Source: Xanthostigma xanthostigma (taxonomy: Eukaryota > Arthropoda > Insecta > Raphidioptera > Raphidiidae). From it: 64,000 bases of DNA. The translations under genes were made by a program, and so were the position numbers. Positions 1 to 11,798 of the stretch are shown piece after piece (the first letter of the stretch is position 1; every line of letters starts with the position of its first letter). The stretch lies in assembly GCA_963575645.1 (NCBI GenBank), contig OY754465.1, positions 2,914,001 to 2,978,000 on the forward strand, given 5' to 3'. Below the pieces are notes generated by a model that was not told the origin of the DNA, did not search any database, and saw only the letters and a list, made by a program, of their open reading frames with translations.

Positions 1-139
1 TCCATAAGACTACTAATTTTTAACTTTATAAATCTTCTAATGATTTTGGATTTTTACAGAAAATTTTGTCATAAAAAATCTATTAAAAAAACATTATTTC
101 AGATTTTTTTCATTATCTTCGTAAAACGGCTCAACCTCC
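1..139 (+). mobile_element. 3' end of a TTAA-flanked MITE
   Basis: The right end of the same repeat found whole at 6619-7317, including the closing motif AACGGCTCAACCTCC. The left part lies outside the window. The flanking site has decayed from TTAA to CTAA, so this is probably an old copy. It has no coding capacity. Confidence 0.85.
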
Positions 140-1194
140 CTAATAGGCGTGCGGTTTCACTTGCGTAAACGTCAATCCTCTGAAAAATAAGTTTTGAAAC
201 TAAAACCAGACTACTGAAAAGTATGAAACAAGAAAATATTCTCATCTGAGGATAGCCGTGGTCATATGCCACCTACCCTAACAAAGTATTACATTTTAAC
301 AGTAATAAGCGATCATAAGCTCATCATTTACAAGATTTTATTAGAATCTATTCAGTGGTTTCGGAGATAAGCGCGACTAAAATTGTGACACGAGAATTTT
401 ATAATATATAATATAGATTAGCATTTTTTTTTCACTAGTTTGATGTTATAATTGGACGCTAATGACCTTAGTTATCGAGTGTCTATAATATACATTAAAT
501 AAGTAATGGGTTAGATATATTTTCATGTTTTGGCGTCAGTAGACAGTATACCAAGTTGCATAAAAAAATCGGTTTAGCCATTTTTGAACGAAATCAATTT
601 TCAGTGCGCTATTATTATTGACGTCTTTAAATTAAGTTTTCTTACAAATTAAGAGTTTGCCGAAAATGTTTAAATATTCTAGGTTAGGTCTCCGATGAAA
701 AATGTCGAACGTCTATAATTTATAGTATTTTTCAACGAGAGTTTTATTAGTTTTTAAATAACTCCGTAAAACGGGTGACTGTTTATTATTATGCTGTTGA
801 AACTGAATGCAAATGAAATAAAAATGAAAATTATAATTGTGGTAACTTTAAATACATTTAGATATAATTGTGTTTTTCCGGAGTAAACAACTTTTAAGAG
901 AGTTTAAACTTTCTTAATGTTTATTAAGGTATATATATTTCAAATGAGAACATATTTAAGTACTTAAATGCCATCAGTATTTGAAGAGTTTTAACCATTT
1001 AAGTGGAAGAAGATGATTCAGAACAGCAAAAGAAAATATCAATGATTTTCTATAGTATTCTAGATACAAATATGCCTTGATATTATAATTGATGACTTTA
1101 TTCATTTCAAAATATTCATGATGTGATTTATCTATATTTATAAAATGCAAGTTTTGTCTGTCACCGAACATAGATAGAAGTTACTAATCTTGGA
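140..1194. other. AT-rich stretch, no gene seen
   Basis: No convincing coding region or RNA gene. About 348-415 there is a short decayed piece of the family L repeat (see 40065), recognisable from the phrase TTTCGGAGATAAGCGCG followed by GTGACACGAG. The rest looks like unique or very old AT-rich sequence. Confidence 0.5.
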
Positions 1195-1985
1195 ATAAAT
1201 TTATCGGTAAGAATTAAATTTGCTTTCAATTCACAAGCAAATTATCGGATAGTAAAGTTAGTTAAAGAACAAATACACACTGCACTATACTCCTTGCTCT
1301 TTTTGTTGAGTATTTTGACGTTCACCCAAAAATCCGACCGATGGCGTTAGTGTAAACGTCAAGAAGAAAAGTTTCACAAAATAATAATGTTTTGTTCTAA
1401 CCCAATTGCACACAAAACTTCCACTAACTTTAATGTTTTACAACAATCACCTGACTTGGCAGATATAACAAACAAAATTTTGAATCTGAAACCAGCCAAA
1501 ATAAAAATACTAATAAAACAATTTGTTTATAAAAGGCAACTTAATACTAACAATTTTCGTGCCTGTGTGTTAACCAACTAGATTTAATTTTTCTTCTTTT
1601 TGTAAATATGATTTTATAAAATTTCATGTACAGGGGCAGGAGGAAGATCAAACTCTAGTTTGATCCTGTCCCTATTGCCTAAATTTGTACATTTTGAGCA
1701 ATAAACATTTATTATTATTATTATTATTAACTTAAAGGTTAATAAAAAATACATAAATAAATTCATAAGAGCAAACTGTAGGTATAGTCCTCCACGTATT
1801 ATGAACTATTATTATATCATTTTACCAGGCGAATAAATATTTATACAGAATAGATTAATACCTGCAGTAAACATAAATATGGTTGGTGAATTGAATTATC
1901 GCTATTTATTCGGAGGATTAGTTACCTGAAGAACAAATGAACCGAATAAATAACTACTTACGTTTGATGAATATGGCCATCATAC
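1195..1985 (-). repeat. Dispersed repeat family D, interrupted
   Basis: Reverse-complement copy of the repeat at 45707-46270 (a third partial copy lies at 21155-21545). Shared blocks include a hairpin-forming segment that begins TTGACGTTTACACTAACGCC on the other strand, and a Y-rich end near 1900-1980 with ATTTATTCGG. The copy is split by a LINE 3' end at 1444-1729. I cannot place it in a superfamily; there is no clear terminal inverted repeat and no coding frame. Confidence 0.7.
1444..1729 (+). mobile_element. 5'-truncated LINE 3' end inserted in family D
   Basis: Comparison with the intact family D copy near 45987-46056 shows the repeat is continuous on both sides of this block, so the block is an insertion. 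It holds a short open frame ending ...NNFRACVLTN at 1581, a 3' UTR of about 150 bp, AATAAA and an (ATT)n tail at 1711-1729. That layout is typical of a non-LTR retrotransposon 3' end. The coding remnant (about 45 residues) is too short to name the clade. An ATG at 1387 belongs to family D, so the apparent 64-codon frame is a chimera. Confidence 0.65.
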
Positions 1986-2346
1986 TCAAGAGATTTACAT
2001 AATTTTCTTTTTTAATTGAGAATGGAAAAATAAGAAAATAATTACAAGAAACTCTTTTGTATTTATTTGTGTTTGAATTTTTGATTTTTAAAATACATGA
2101 CAAAACCTAAAATTAAGACTCTTCAAATTTCGATTTATTATTTAATAAGATTTTTAGCGTAATTGAAAAAAAGTAATTGGAAGTTTTCGTGTAACGAGTT
2201 TTGTTTAGAAAATATTTACTTTCATGAATTTAATATTTAAGTCACGTAATCCAAACGTGCTTTTGACTCTATACTCTCGTTTTCTTATGTAACGGAAAGC
2301 TCTAATAAATTAATTTCGATTATTTTAAACTCCCTTATATCTTTAA

Positions 2347-2635
2347 CTAGCGGTCCCGCCCGGTTTCACCCAGGTGCAAAAGAACATGAGTACGAACATT
2401 CATCATAGTTTACCGAGATGAAAGTTGTGTTCAAATTTCATGATGATCGGAGTTACCGTTAAAAAGTTTTTGTCTCCTATTGGTCGTAGCGTGATATTAA
2501 ATAGCCTATACCCTTCCTCGATAAAGGGGTATCCAACAAACAAAAAAATTTCAATTAGAACCAGTAGTTCCTGAGATTAGCGCATTCAACCAAACAAAAA
2601 AACAAACTCTTCAGCTTTATATATTAGTACAGATA
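2347..2635 (+). repeat. Composite repeat, form lacking the tRNA segment
   Basis: Starts CTAGCGGTCCCGCCCGG and ends TATATATTAGTACAGAT, the same ends as the ~620-760-bp repeats at 20360, 41859 and 51361. Here the two end blocks join directly near 2470 and the ~400-bp middle, which carries a tRNA-Lys-like sequence in the others, is missing. This is either the unfilled ancestral form or a deletion. Confidence 0.75.
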
Positions 2636-2907
2636 CATGATACACGGCACACGGCTTATGGCAGTAGTGATAGTGTTACAGTATATATTTGTAATTTGTT
2701 GTCAATAGTGTTTGAAAAAAGTTAATAATTAAAACATCATACACATGGATTTGATTCTTGTTACATGCTCACGATTGTAATTTTGATCAGAGGAGGGATT
2801 TGTTCGACTCAAATTACTGCTAATTGTTCCTCTTACGATATTTTGAAATGTTTTTTGTATATATTTTTGAACGAGAAATAACGCGAATTTTATTCGACTT
2901 GTAATTA

Positions 2908-3385
2908 TCATATATATTAATACGCTAAGGCTTAAGATGTTTGCCTTCCTTTTTAGAAAAAACCACACAATTTCTCCACATAAATTATATATCATTTTAC
3001 AGATAATTGCTTGCTCTACAGACATCGACAACTAAAAAATTTATTATTGCTATTGTTTTTGTAAATTAATTAAATTAATTAAACTCTGAACAACGTCTGC
3101 CTTCTGACGGCGTAACGTTAACACTTCGATCTGTCATCTGACCTTCATATTGTAAATACTGCATACTGCCATCTGACGGGCAACGCTGAACAACGCTTTT
3201 GCTACTTGCGCCTCTATATGACAATTTTAGTAAAATATTTCTTTTACAACAAAAAGAAGAACGTTATAAACAGTGTGCAAAATTAGAAACGAATTGAATA
3301 CCTGCAATCATATTTAAAAAATAATTTTGTAAAGTGATAATTATTATACTTATTTAGTGCGAATAATTCGCACAGGTCACGCTAG
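2908..3385 (+). mobile_element. Non-autonomous Helitron, copy 1
   Basis: Begins TCATATATATTAATACGC immediately after an A and ends GGTCACGCTAG immediately before a T. Eight bases before CTAG is the perfect short hairpin GTGCGAATAATTCGCAC. 5' TC, a 3' hairpin plus CTRR and insertion between A and T are the defining Helitron features. There is no Rep/helicase gene, so it depends on an autonomous partner. It is about 100 bp shorter than the copies at 13943 and 40916. Confidence 0.9.
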
Positions 3386-4003
3386 TATAACATTGTACGT
3401 TCATCTTTTCTCTATACAGACTCAATTCGAACATTTAACTGAACTTTTATAAGTACTTGCAACCTTTTATAAACTGTTTTGTGGGAAGAATATATGCAAA
3501 TACTTAAAAATTTTATTATTAGTTTAAAATTTGGATAACTCCGACGAAATTATTATTCGATATAAATGTGAAATGGAAAGAAAAAAAGCGTATTTTGTAT
3601 TGCTTTGTCGAGGAGTTTTGTTGTTATTAATATATCTACAGTAGAGCTTTTTTATATATTTTTTTTAAATCAGATTTAATTGGACATAAATGTATGGATT
3701 TGTTGAAGAATAAATGGATTTTTAATCCTCTACAAAATCCGTTACAGTTGAAGCAATCCATTATATTACTCAGCTCGAGAGAGAGAGAAAAATATTGTGG
3801 TTAATAGACGCTCGACAACTCATAAGCATCAAAACCTATTATGTAACATTAGAATTCTGAATGCATGTCGACTGACATTGGAAAAATGACAGGAAGAATT
3901 TTTATGTAAAGATCTTTTCTTCATGCCTTGATTGAAAGTACATACTTTCGGCATCAATTGTAAGGCAGAAAGTCTAACATTTACGCATTGATGCGGGAAG
4001 TAC
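3386..4003. other. No feature recognised
   Basis: AT-rich sequence between the Helitron and a hAT-type MITE. No repeat shared with the rest of the window and no coding signal seen. Confidence 0.4.
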
Positions 4004-4011
4004 GTACCTAC

Positions 4012-4539
4012 TAGTGATGTGCCGGATCGTTAAAAATGTATATTCGCGGATACGGATCTGAATACGGATTTTTTGTTTCTAGATCCGCGGATACGGATAC
4101 GGATTTTAACTTTCTTAGAGTACGCGGCGGTAAATATTGCACATCGACCTTTGGAAAGAGATTATCTGTTATGGGAAAAAGCTATTGACCTCTTTAAGAG
4201 TTAACTCTCATAACATATTGTCTCTTTTCAAAGATCGATGTGCAATATCTCATTATAAAGATAGTTTTTTAGTACCTTTGAGTTATGTACTATTGGTATG
4301 GTACTCACTACGATAAATGTTTGCAATATAAAGGTGCCAAATACGATTTAAAAAAATAAAAAATAATCTGAATGGAATTTAACAGTTTTTCATTATTACC
4401 TAATCACCTATATATATAAAAATTCATCTATGAATTGAAAATTAATAAGGTAAAAGATCCGCCAAAAACTAACGGATACGGATCTTTCTTCTCCCTCGGA
4501 TATCCGCGGATACGGATACGAATATCCGGCACATCACTA
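4012..4539 (+). mobile_element. hAT-type MITE family B, copy 1
   Basis: Terminal inverted repeats TAGTGATGTGCCGGAT / ATCCGGCACATCACTA flanked by a perfect 8-bp duplication GTACCTAC (4004-4011 and 4540-4547). An 8-bp duplication with this type of terminus is characteristic of hAT elements. The subterminal regions repeat the unit CGGATA. The centre (about 4130-4250) holds an imperfect inverted repeat of ~45 bp per arm. No transposase, so non-autonomous. The perfect duplication suggests it is among the younger of the four copies. Confidence 0.93.
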
Positions 4540-4711
4540 GTACCTACGTTCGGGCGGCAGTACAGAAAAAATAACCTATCAACTGTTATTTAGATGTCGT
4601 TTTCATAGCAACCGTATAACCTCAAAACTGCTTGCTTGGAATTTATCTGTGTTTTATGTAATTAATTAATTAATGTATTTAATAAGCGTACTTATGACCG
4701 AGGTATGATGG

Positions 4712-4832
4712 TATACACTACACTGGCCGAAAGTGTGATACCTTTGCCCTTCGCTTCACGATGCCCTCGGCTTCGCCTTGGGTATCATAGCGCGCAGTGC
4801 TAGAATATCCAACTATCGGCCCTTGCGGTGTA
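4712..4832. mobile_element. Small TA-flanked MITE, copy 1
   Basis: About 120 bp with inverted ends built on CTGGCCGAAAGTNTGATA. It matches the better-preserved copy at 15572-15683 and a fragment at 15481-15548. The middle contains an inverted GATGCCCTCGGC / GGGTATCAT stretch. Its right end is eroded here. Confidence 0.7.
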
Positions 4833-5169
4833 ATAAATAAAAATTATGAACTTTGCTTGTTTCGTGGGTTCTGTCGCTACCCACTTTTATTGAAAATATT
4901 TTTAAAATACGTATATTTCATTTTATTTATCGCGAAACTATAATAAACCTGAAATTTATAGAACGCGGTATCAAACAAACTTCGATACCATAGTACTTGA
5001 AAGAAAACTAAAGTTTTAGTTTGTAAAGCTATTCGCGTAGATTGTTTGTATAAAGAATGTATAGTGTATACTTTAGAGTTTATAGAAGATGAAGCAGTTT
5101 TTTTCTTCTAGTGTGTTGCCGTCGTAAACCAAAAGGTGCATGTCATTTTTGAAGTGAATACTTCTTTAA

Positions 5170-5749
5170 AAAAAGATTGGTTGTCTGTAAAGTCGGTTTA
5201 CGGACGATAGTTTTACGTGATAACGTATTCCGTAATACATAACCTAAATTTATATAATAATTCGAATCTATGATATTGCATCTTTCGCTTCAAATTTAGG
5301 TTAATTTTATTTATTTAAATTACTCACCATATAATGTAATTGTTTTTTTTAACTTTCTTTCTTTCGTATTTATTTTAAGTCTCAAAGATTAGCTGTCATA
5401 ATATTTATAAAACAATTGTTTCACTGTTTATATAGAATTCCAAAACCTACTTACAATATTTAAGTATTTTCATACGTCAAAAAATTGATTTTTATAATGA
5501 TAAAATTTGTAAGAAAAGGATTTTTTCGAGAGATGAGACCTAGCTAAAACGATTTTTTGCCCCCCAAAATCCCTTTTCAGTAAATTTCATCCAAATCGTT
5601 AGGGCTGTTTTCGAGAAAAGCACGCACAGGGTCAGGCGGAACGTTACGACCGTTAGGAACGTTACGAACGTTACGACCGTTAGGAACGTTACACTTTTTC
5701 GTGCATGCAGCCGGTGTTTTATCAATTTATAAGATGTTATCACGTCAAA
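5170..5749 (-). repeat. Dispersed repeat family I, copy 1
   Basis: Near-identical reverse complement of 49411-49990. One end is TTTTTGACGTGATAACGTC, the other AAAAATTGGTTGTCTGTAAA; both carry the internal word ACGTGATAACGT in inverted orientation. Other copies are at 25036-25458, 59064-59197 (partial) and 59732-59816 (partial). It has no coding capacity. The GTTAGGAACGTTACGA block near 5650 is a short internal tandem repeat. Superfamily not determined. Confidence 0.75.
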
Positions 5750-5835
5750 ACGGGGGTAAACCCGTTTCCCTATGTAACGTTTGTATCACGAAATTGTACT
5801 AGCACTAACCCTATATAAACAACAGTTCTCTGCAA

Positions 5836-6108
5836 GCATCCGTAGCTCAGTGGTAGAATCCCGGCCTGCCACGCGGCCGGCCCGAATTCGATTACCGTCA
5901 GATGCGAGTAACTATTTGTTTTTTGTTTTTTTTTTTTTGTTAGAGTTATAAATAATACGTTTAATTTTTGTTTAAGGAAGTACGAACACGGTACAAAAAA
6001 AACTTTTTTGTAAGTTGTGTGAGGGAAAGTTGAAAAACAGCATTTTTGCTGAACTCGTTTACACTTTTGATTTCATCAATAAACTAGTATTATTATTATT
6101 ACAATTAC

Positions 6109-6171
<63 letters not shown>
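5836..6171 (+). repeat. tRNA-Gly-like SINE candidate with (ATT)n tail
   Basis: Positions 5836-5906 resemble tRNA-Gly(GCC): the A-box region TAGCTCAGTGGTAGAAT and the anticodon loop CTGCCAC are clear. The T-arm is degenerate and the acceptor stem has a mismatch, so it is not a working tRNA. About 180 bp of unrelated body follow, then AATAAA and a long (ATT)n run at 6108-6171. The layout is that of a tRNA-derived SINE. I could not find a convincing target-site duplication, and there is no second copy in the window. Confidence 0.55.
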
Positions 6172-6614
6172 GTGAAGTTTAAATACGCCTAAACGAATTC
6201 TGAAAATTTGAGGAGGGTTAACCGATTATTTAAATAAATAATTGACTTTAAAAGTAAGCATATTTAACATTGGTCTTATGGCAAAGCGACGGATCCGCGG
6301 CATGTTTTAATAATTTTCACCCAAATTTGTCGAAGAAAATGACAAAAAAACTATCTAATAAAAAGTTAAGACATTAATAAAGAAATTAAAAAAATAAAAC
6401 ATCATAGTGCCCGACTAGATTAAAAGATAATTAATAAAAAATATCAGCTTTTCAGGGAAATTAGCTTGGCATATTTTTTTAAAATAACAAAACGCAGTTT
6501 TGACGAGAATTTGGTCCCTTTTTCACATTTATGTTTTTGGTGGGATAAAATTATAGGTACACTAGCTGACAAGTAGGGGCATCTACTGCGCATAATATTG
6601 TTCGCAGAACATAG
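6172..6614. other. No feature recognised
   Basis: AT-rich sequence between the (ATT)n run and a TTAA MITE. No shared repeat or coding signal seen. Confidence 0.4.
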
Positions 6615-6618
6615 TTAA

Positions 6619-7317
6619 GGAGGTTGATCCGTTACAGTCCCAATCAAAAGTAAGTCGAATTCTAAATGGGAACTTTTATAGTTTATAAGTCGATGATACC
6701 AATAAATTATTGTCATAAAGGCATAAATAAATATTTTTTTTAATATTAATTAATTATTTCAGTACCTACTTTATACTTAATGGACTAACTTTTGTATTTT
6801 TTGTACAAAGTTAGGTTAAAAAAAATACATTTATGTAAATCTCTGTATTTTACATATTTTTTGCAGTAAATAATTGAAAAAATAAATTAGAAGTAATAAA
6901 AATTAAAATAAAATCATTAAAAAGTTGAAAATTCAGTTAAAATTGTTAAATCTGTCAAGAATAAAAGTCCATAATCGAAAAGTGCTAAGGTTTAATAATT
7001 TTTTTTATTGATTAAAAGTCTCCTAATTAAATTGGAAAAAATATTAAAATATGCGCAAGACATCGATGCTTTACATAGATAGTTTTTTGAACTGCTGACA
7101 TTATTTGGTTATTTGCAAAAAATTAAAATGAACAGTTTGCATGCTAGCTTGACATATTTTCCATAAGACTACATGTAAAAGTTTTTTTTTAATTTTTAAC
7201 TTTATAAATCTCCTAATGATTTTGGATTTTTTACAGAAAATTTTGTCATAAAAAAATCTATTAAAAAAACTTTATTTCAGATTTTTTTCATTATCTTCGT
7301 AAAACGGCTCAACCTCC
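6619..7317 (+). mobile_element. TTAA-flanked MITE family A, complete copy
   Basis: Flanked by TTAA at 6615-6618 and 7318-7321, with inverted ends GGAGGTTGATCCGTT / AACGGCTCAACCTCC. About 699 bp, very AT-rich, with no open frame of note. TTAA target duplication is the hallmark of piggyBac-type transposition, although the termini do not begin with the CCC/GGG usual for piggyBac. Further copies are at 1, 28844, 48543 and 58133. Confidence 0.9.
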
Positions 7318-7748
7318 TTAAAATTGTCTGTTCTTGAGATAAGGCCTTTGGACTTAGGACGGCAGTGAATATAAAATATGTTTTTATTCAGCCCTGATGA
7401 ATGCAACGATCTGTTAAATACACACTTCATTCAGTTAATTTATAATTGGATTTAGCTTGTCAGCTAACAGGAGTACGTAATTAGACAAAGTCATAATGAA
7501 ACTAATTACAGAACGTGACATTTTTGAGACTATGTTCTCTCGAAAGTTTGTTTTATTGTATTTCGTGTACCCAAGGGTACTCGATATATACCTACTATTA
7601 TTTAAATCAAATTGTAGAGAATTTAATTTTATTTTGAAATTGACGTCATTTGTCCAATAAAATAGGGTAATAGCACCTGTTTCAGACCCTTTAAGGTTTC
7701 AACCACTCTTTAGAATGAAACTTGCGGATATATTTTCGTGGAGACCAA

Positions 7749-8188
7749 CCGAGCGGTGTGGCGATGCGGTGAGAGCACTAGACTCGCATTCGGGAGGTAC
7801 CGGGTTCGAATCCCGGCGGGGGCAGATGTGACTAGGACTTTTTCCTTTTGACTCTCGCCGAGAAACGGTAATTCCTGTACCGGTCATCTTGTTGAGGTTT
7901 TCTATGGTTTCCCTCAATAAGTCCAGATAAATATCGAGATGGTTTCTTATTCAAGGTCATGGCCGATTACCTGTCAAACTCCTGTGCTCAAAATTTGCCT
8001 ACCTTATCCTAATTTCCTAAAAATTCCTTCATTCGCCCATTGCTAATTGCTATTAATTAAATTGAAGTTTAAAAATTGTAGAAAATAACGGGGTGTGTAG
8101 TAGAAAAAAAATAGTAATGATGCGAATGGCGTCTGTTATGACATAAAGTCGAGAAACGGACGTTAAACGCATTATTATTATTATTTAT
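7749..8188 (+). mobile_element. tRNA-derived SINE, copy 1
   Basis: Flanked by an exact 18-bp duplication TATTTTCGTGGAGACCAA (7731-7748 and 8189-8206), the signature of LINE-mediated insertion. The head (7749-7830) has a pol III A-box-like TGGCGATGCGGTGAGAGC and a B-box GGTTCGAATCCCG. The body ends GAAACGGACGTTAAACGC followed by (ATT)n. It shares its whole structure with the copy at 10723. A 72-codon reverse-strand frame across the head is an artefact. The long perfect duplication implies recent insertion. Confidence 0.95.
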
Positions 8189-8218
8189 TATTTTCGTGGA
8201 GACCAATTTTGTAACGTA

Positions 8219-8647
8219 AAGGCCGCTTCACACGAGGCTAGAAACGCTGCTGGATTTGCCTACTAGTTTTCTAGCGCTGGTTTTCTTGATTGCTGTTATG
8301 TGCTCGCTTCACACCAGACGTCTTTTCAAGCTAGTTTTGTGTATAAATCTGGTGCGCGCGCAGTGACAGTTCAAATATAAACACAGAGCAAAACGTGTCT
8401 GTAGTCTGACTCCGAGCAGAATGACGCCGTGTTGGTTTGTGGGCGTTTGTTTAAGTCGCCCACGTGACAAAATACTGCTTCCTGATTGGTTCTTGCACAT
8501 ACCTAGCAACGGACGTAGCAAGGAAAATAGCCCCTGTTCTGATTTTAAAACCTATCTTTTGAGCTAGCAGGCGAGCCCGCAGTGACGTCATTTCCAGCTT
8601 CGCACCCAGTTTACCGGCCAGCAGAACTCCAAGCAGTGTTTCTAGCC
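8219..8647 (+). mobile_element. Harbinger-type MITE family C, right end missing
   Basis: Matches the complete copies at 43887-44326 and 60291-60725. The left end GGCCGCTTCACACGAGGC is present. The last ~18 bp are absent because the copy stops at TCTAGCC exactly where the TTAA-flanked element at 8652 begins. It carries CTAGAAACGCTGCT inverted ends and no transposase. Confidence 0.85.
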
Positions 8648-8651
8648 TTAA

Positions 8652-9531
8652 GGACGTAGTCTGGTGTTCGGGTTTTGAAAAAAATGAATTAATTTTTTTA
8701 CATTTTCAGTAAGTATAATATATTGAGAAAATACTGTAAAAATTTTAGATCGAAATATTAAATATTTACAAATCTATAGCATATAGTCGAGAACGGTCTT
8801 ACGGTAAGACTCTTACCTGCTCTTACCTCTCAATTGTTATCACGTTACCCTTATACTCTCGCAGAGTAGAGCAAACATATTTGCAGAAAACGATGCCTTT
8901 GAAGAAACGGAAGGTTTAATATACACCAGGCATAGCTGATTAGTGTAAATATTCATTTTTATTTTTTTGTAAGAAATCTGAAATTAAAACTTTAAACGCC
9001 TTTTTCTCAAAACTACGTTTTTCTAAGCTGCGCGGGTGATTGAAACAATTGTATACAACCGATTGCTTTCAATTTTGCACAGGGTATTCTACACAACAAT
9101 AGCTCCGTCCAGTACTAGAATTACTTAATTATAAAAATTATTTTTTTTTACCGATTTTCAACGAAAAAAACACGATTTTCTCGTTGTTTTTTTTCTAAAA
9201 CCCGCCATTTTGCTATTTATCAATAAAAATGTTTATTTCTAGTACGGGATAGAGTCACAAGCCTACGAAACAATAAGCAATTTAATTTTTATAATTCAGT
9301 TGACTCCAAGTGACGTTATCACCTGCGCTACCCACCTACCTCCATTTAAAGTTGTCTACTTTAGGTTAAAAAAACAATTATGAAATGGCGTAAAATTAAG
9401 CAAAAAAACATTTTTTTTTTTAGTTTACGATGTCAGTAAAAACATGTAACAAAACATCGTACATTATCTTGATATTAAAAAAAAATTCTGAAATAACGGT
9501 TGAAAACGAGCCTGAACTTAGGACTACGTCC
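8652..9531. mobile_element. Single TTAA-flanked element, about 880 bp
   Basis: TTAA at 8648-8651 and 9532-9535 flank inverted ends GGACGTAGTC / GACTACGTCC; the similarity extends about 20 bp (GTTCRGG follows on both arms). No other copy is in the window and no transposase frame is visible, so it looks like a separate non-autonomous TTAA family from family A. It directly abuts the broken Harbinger MITE on the left. Confidence 0.75.
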
Positions 9532-9535
9532 TTAA

Positions 9536-9997
9536 GTCGACGGAAAAACGGTGGCAATCTACAAATTCGGGCGAAGCCGGACCGGGCCGCTAGTTATTAA
9601 TAAAGATGTAGATTTTAACAACAACAATGTGGAACGAGCTCCATTCTTATTGTATAATTATTGTAGGTAATGCTTTTATCACGAACTTAATAATAAAGGC
9701 TTGTGTTTCTACATTTATTTTACAGACAGCATTTCTAGAAATGTTAGAAGCTATATAGTTGCCTCTTGGCGCCTATTAAAATGTTTTATAGCTATGAAGC
9801 TGCATACATGAAAACTGCATTTCACAGCTGCTTAGCGCTGAAAAGGAAACTTTAAAGCTGCTTTCAGAATAATATTTGATGTTTACCGACGGATGCCATT
9901 TCATATTTTAAGGAAAAAAAATGTAATCGGGTTCGCCAGCTGCAGATGTAAATTTTATGCTCACACGTTCGAAAATCTCTACAATCTAAATTATTTA
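9536..9997. other. No gene; traces of old repeats
   Basis: A short CGGGCGAAGCCGGACCGGGC piece near 9568-9590 resembles the end of the dispersed CCGCGACTTCG-type repeat. The remainder shows nothing I can assign. Overlapping frames on both strands near 9864-10100 run into family L and are not credible genes. Confidence 0.45.
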
Positions 9998-10320
9998 TCT
10001 TCACATAAATATCCCGCGTCAGGATGTTCGTCTGCGCTAATCTCCGAAACCACTGAACCGATTTTAATGAAATTTTGAAAACGTTTCTTGCTTGGTTCAA
10101 CTTACGCTATAGGATAGTTTTTATTAAATGTTTGTAAAAATAAACTGTTTTATTACCAAGCAGCGACATCTCATAGAATTCGCTCAAAGCTCTTAGTTCA
10201 GAAGCAAATCTGGTAGAATTTGCTCAAAGCTATTAGTTCAGACGCCGGCTCGCAAACCAAATACAAATAGCAGAATTATATCTATATCGCAGCCGGATGA
10301 AACCGGGACGGACCACAAGT
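9998..10320 (-). repeat. Dispersed repeat family L, copy 1
   Basis: Reverse-oriented relative of 40065-40497. It contains the internal near-duplicate AATTTGCTCAAAGCTATTAG twice (around 10170 and 10215) and ends near GATGAAACCGGGACGG. Other copies are at 19438-19770 and 19780-20030. No coding capacity; class unknown. Confidence 0.7.
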
Positions 10321-10708
10321 TTTATCAAATGTTAGTTAGTCTTTATTACCACAAGTTTGTACCTAATTATGATTTACACCCTGTATATTTAAGGCCATAT
10401 TTTTTGGTGGAAATTATTTTTATTTTAAAACTTACACTGAAATAAACTTTATTTCACGAAATATTCTTTGTATGTTTAATGAAGAGCTCTTAGAAAAGAA
10501 AAGAAGTAAAAATATAAAGTTAAAAGTCACTTGGAACACTGTATTAAAGGCATGGATTATAAAGTTTTTTTTGTCTTTTGTTTGTATAATATAAGCTTTG
10601 TATTTATAAATTCAAATATTTTAAATTTCTTTCTCTAGTGGAAAATATTTTTTTTTAAATTTACATAATAATATTCGGGGTTAAAATAAATCAGAAATAT
10701 TTTATTTC
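10321..10708. other. No feature recognised
   Basis: AT-rich interval before the second SINE. No repeat or coding signal identified. Confidence 0.4.
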
Positions 10709-10722
10709 ATTTTAGAAAAACC

Positions 10723-11116
10723 ACCAAGTGGGGTGGCGTAGCGGTGAGAGTACTAGACTCGCATTCGGAAGGTACTGGGTTCAAATCCCGGCGGGGGCAG
10801 ATGTGGCTGGGACTTTTTCCTGCTGTCTCTCGTCTTGAAACGGTAATTCCCGTACTGGCCATCTTGTTGTGGTTTTCCATGGTTTCACTCAATAATTCCA
10901 GATAAATATCGAGATGGTTTCAAACTCCTATGCTCAAAATTTGCCTACATTATCCTAATTTCCTAAAAATTCCATCATTCTCCCATTGCTATTAATTAAG
11001 TTGAAATTTAAAAATTGTAGAAAATAACGAAGTGTGGTAGAAAAAAAATTGTAATGGTGCGAATGGCGTCTGTTATGACATAAAGTCGAGAAACGGACGT
11101 TAAACGCATTATTATT
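10723..11116 (+). mobile_element. tRNA-derived SINE, copy 2
   Basis: Same SINE as 7749, with a 14-bp duplication ATTTTAGAAAAACC at 10709-10722 and 11117-11130. The B-box is GGTTCAAATCCCG. It is shorter than copy 1 because an internal block (about 7940-7975 of copy 1) is absent, and it has diverged more. It ends ...GTTAAACGC and (ATT)n. Confidence 0.93.
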
Positions 11117-11130
11117 ATTTTAGAAAAACC

Positions 11131-11798
11131 TTATTTATTAATATATATCTCCCTCTCAACTTCTGTAACGCCCGATCACACTTTTCGTAACGCTCTCGTC
11201 ACGCATTCACCAGCTTACTCTCCAAGTCAAGCGTGCGTAAAGAAGTTTTACTTCAATAATACTCTGACATTTATGCTATTAGAACTAGATGCGCTGTATT
11301 TGTGCACTATTTTTCTAAAATCAATATTCAGGTCAGAGTGCGTGCTATCTGAGGGATGAGAAGGAGTTGTTCCCACCTGCACTGTAAATGCAATAAAAAA
11401 AGTCCTGGGGGAAATGCCATTGAAAAATTATGCTTTTATGACCGTTTTTTATTGTGATCGGGAATAGGAACTGTTAGTTCAAATCATTTTCAAACGAGTC
11501 ACTTCCAATTAAGTATACAGACTGTTTTTTGATAATGAGATAATTGATGTGTAAAATTCGACAACCTCGCGAGTAGCCCAGCTCATGGGGACGCAATTGT
11601 TTAAATTGGCGTTTTCATCTTTCAGAAATTTGGTAAAAAATAAACTTTTCGTTTTTTCAATATCTTGTATTTTTTATGTGAGTTTTTAAGAAACGATTTT
11701 AAGTTATAAGGCCCGGTGTGGAAATTTTATGCGAAGTAAAATCAATTGGTGAGGCTTTACGCTCCACCGCTTCAAGTGTGGTGTTACGCTCGTCCGCT
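11131..11798. other. No feature recognised
   Basis: Contains a slightly GC-richer patch (11155-11240) but no frame or shared repeat that I can support. Confidence 0.4.

Noticed and set aside
6108-6171. Telomere-like or structural repeat
   Set aside because: It is a plain (ATT)n run at the end of a SINE-like unit. No insect telomere motif (TTAGG)n occurs.
7699-7917. Frames at 7699 and 10707 with shared C-rich peptide
   Set aside because: They are reverse reads across the tRNA-like head of the SINE and its flank.
8309-8521. Similar reverse-strand open frames at 8309, 43988, 60392 and 63147, looking like a small gene family
   Set aside because: They fall in the same place of the Harbinger-type MITE family C. 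Similarity follows from repeat homology, and the frames are broken or start differently in each copy.
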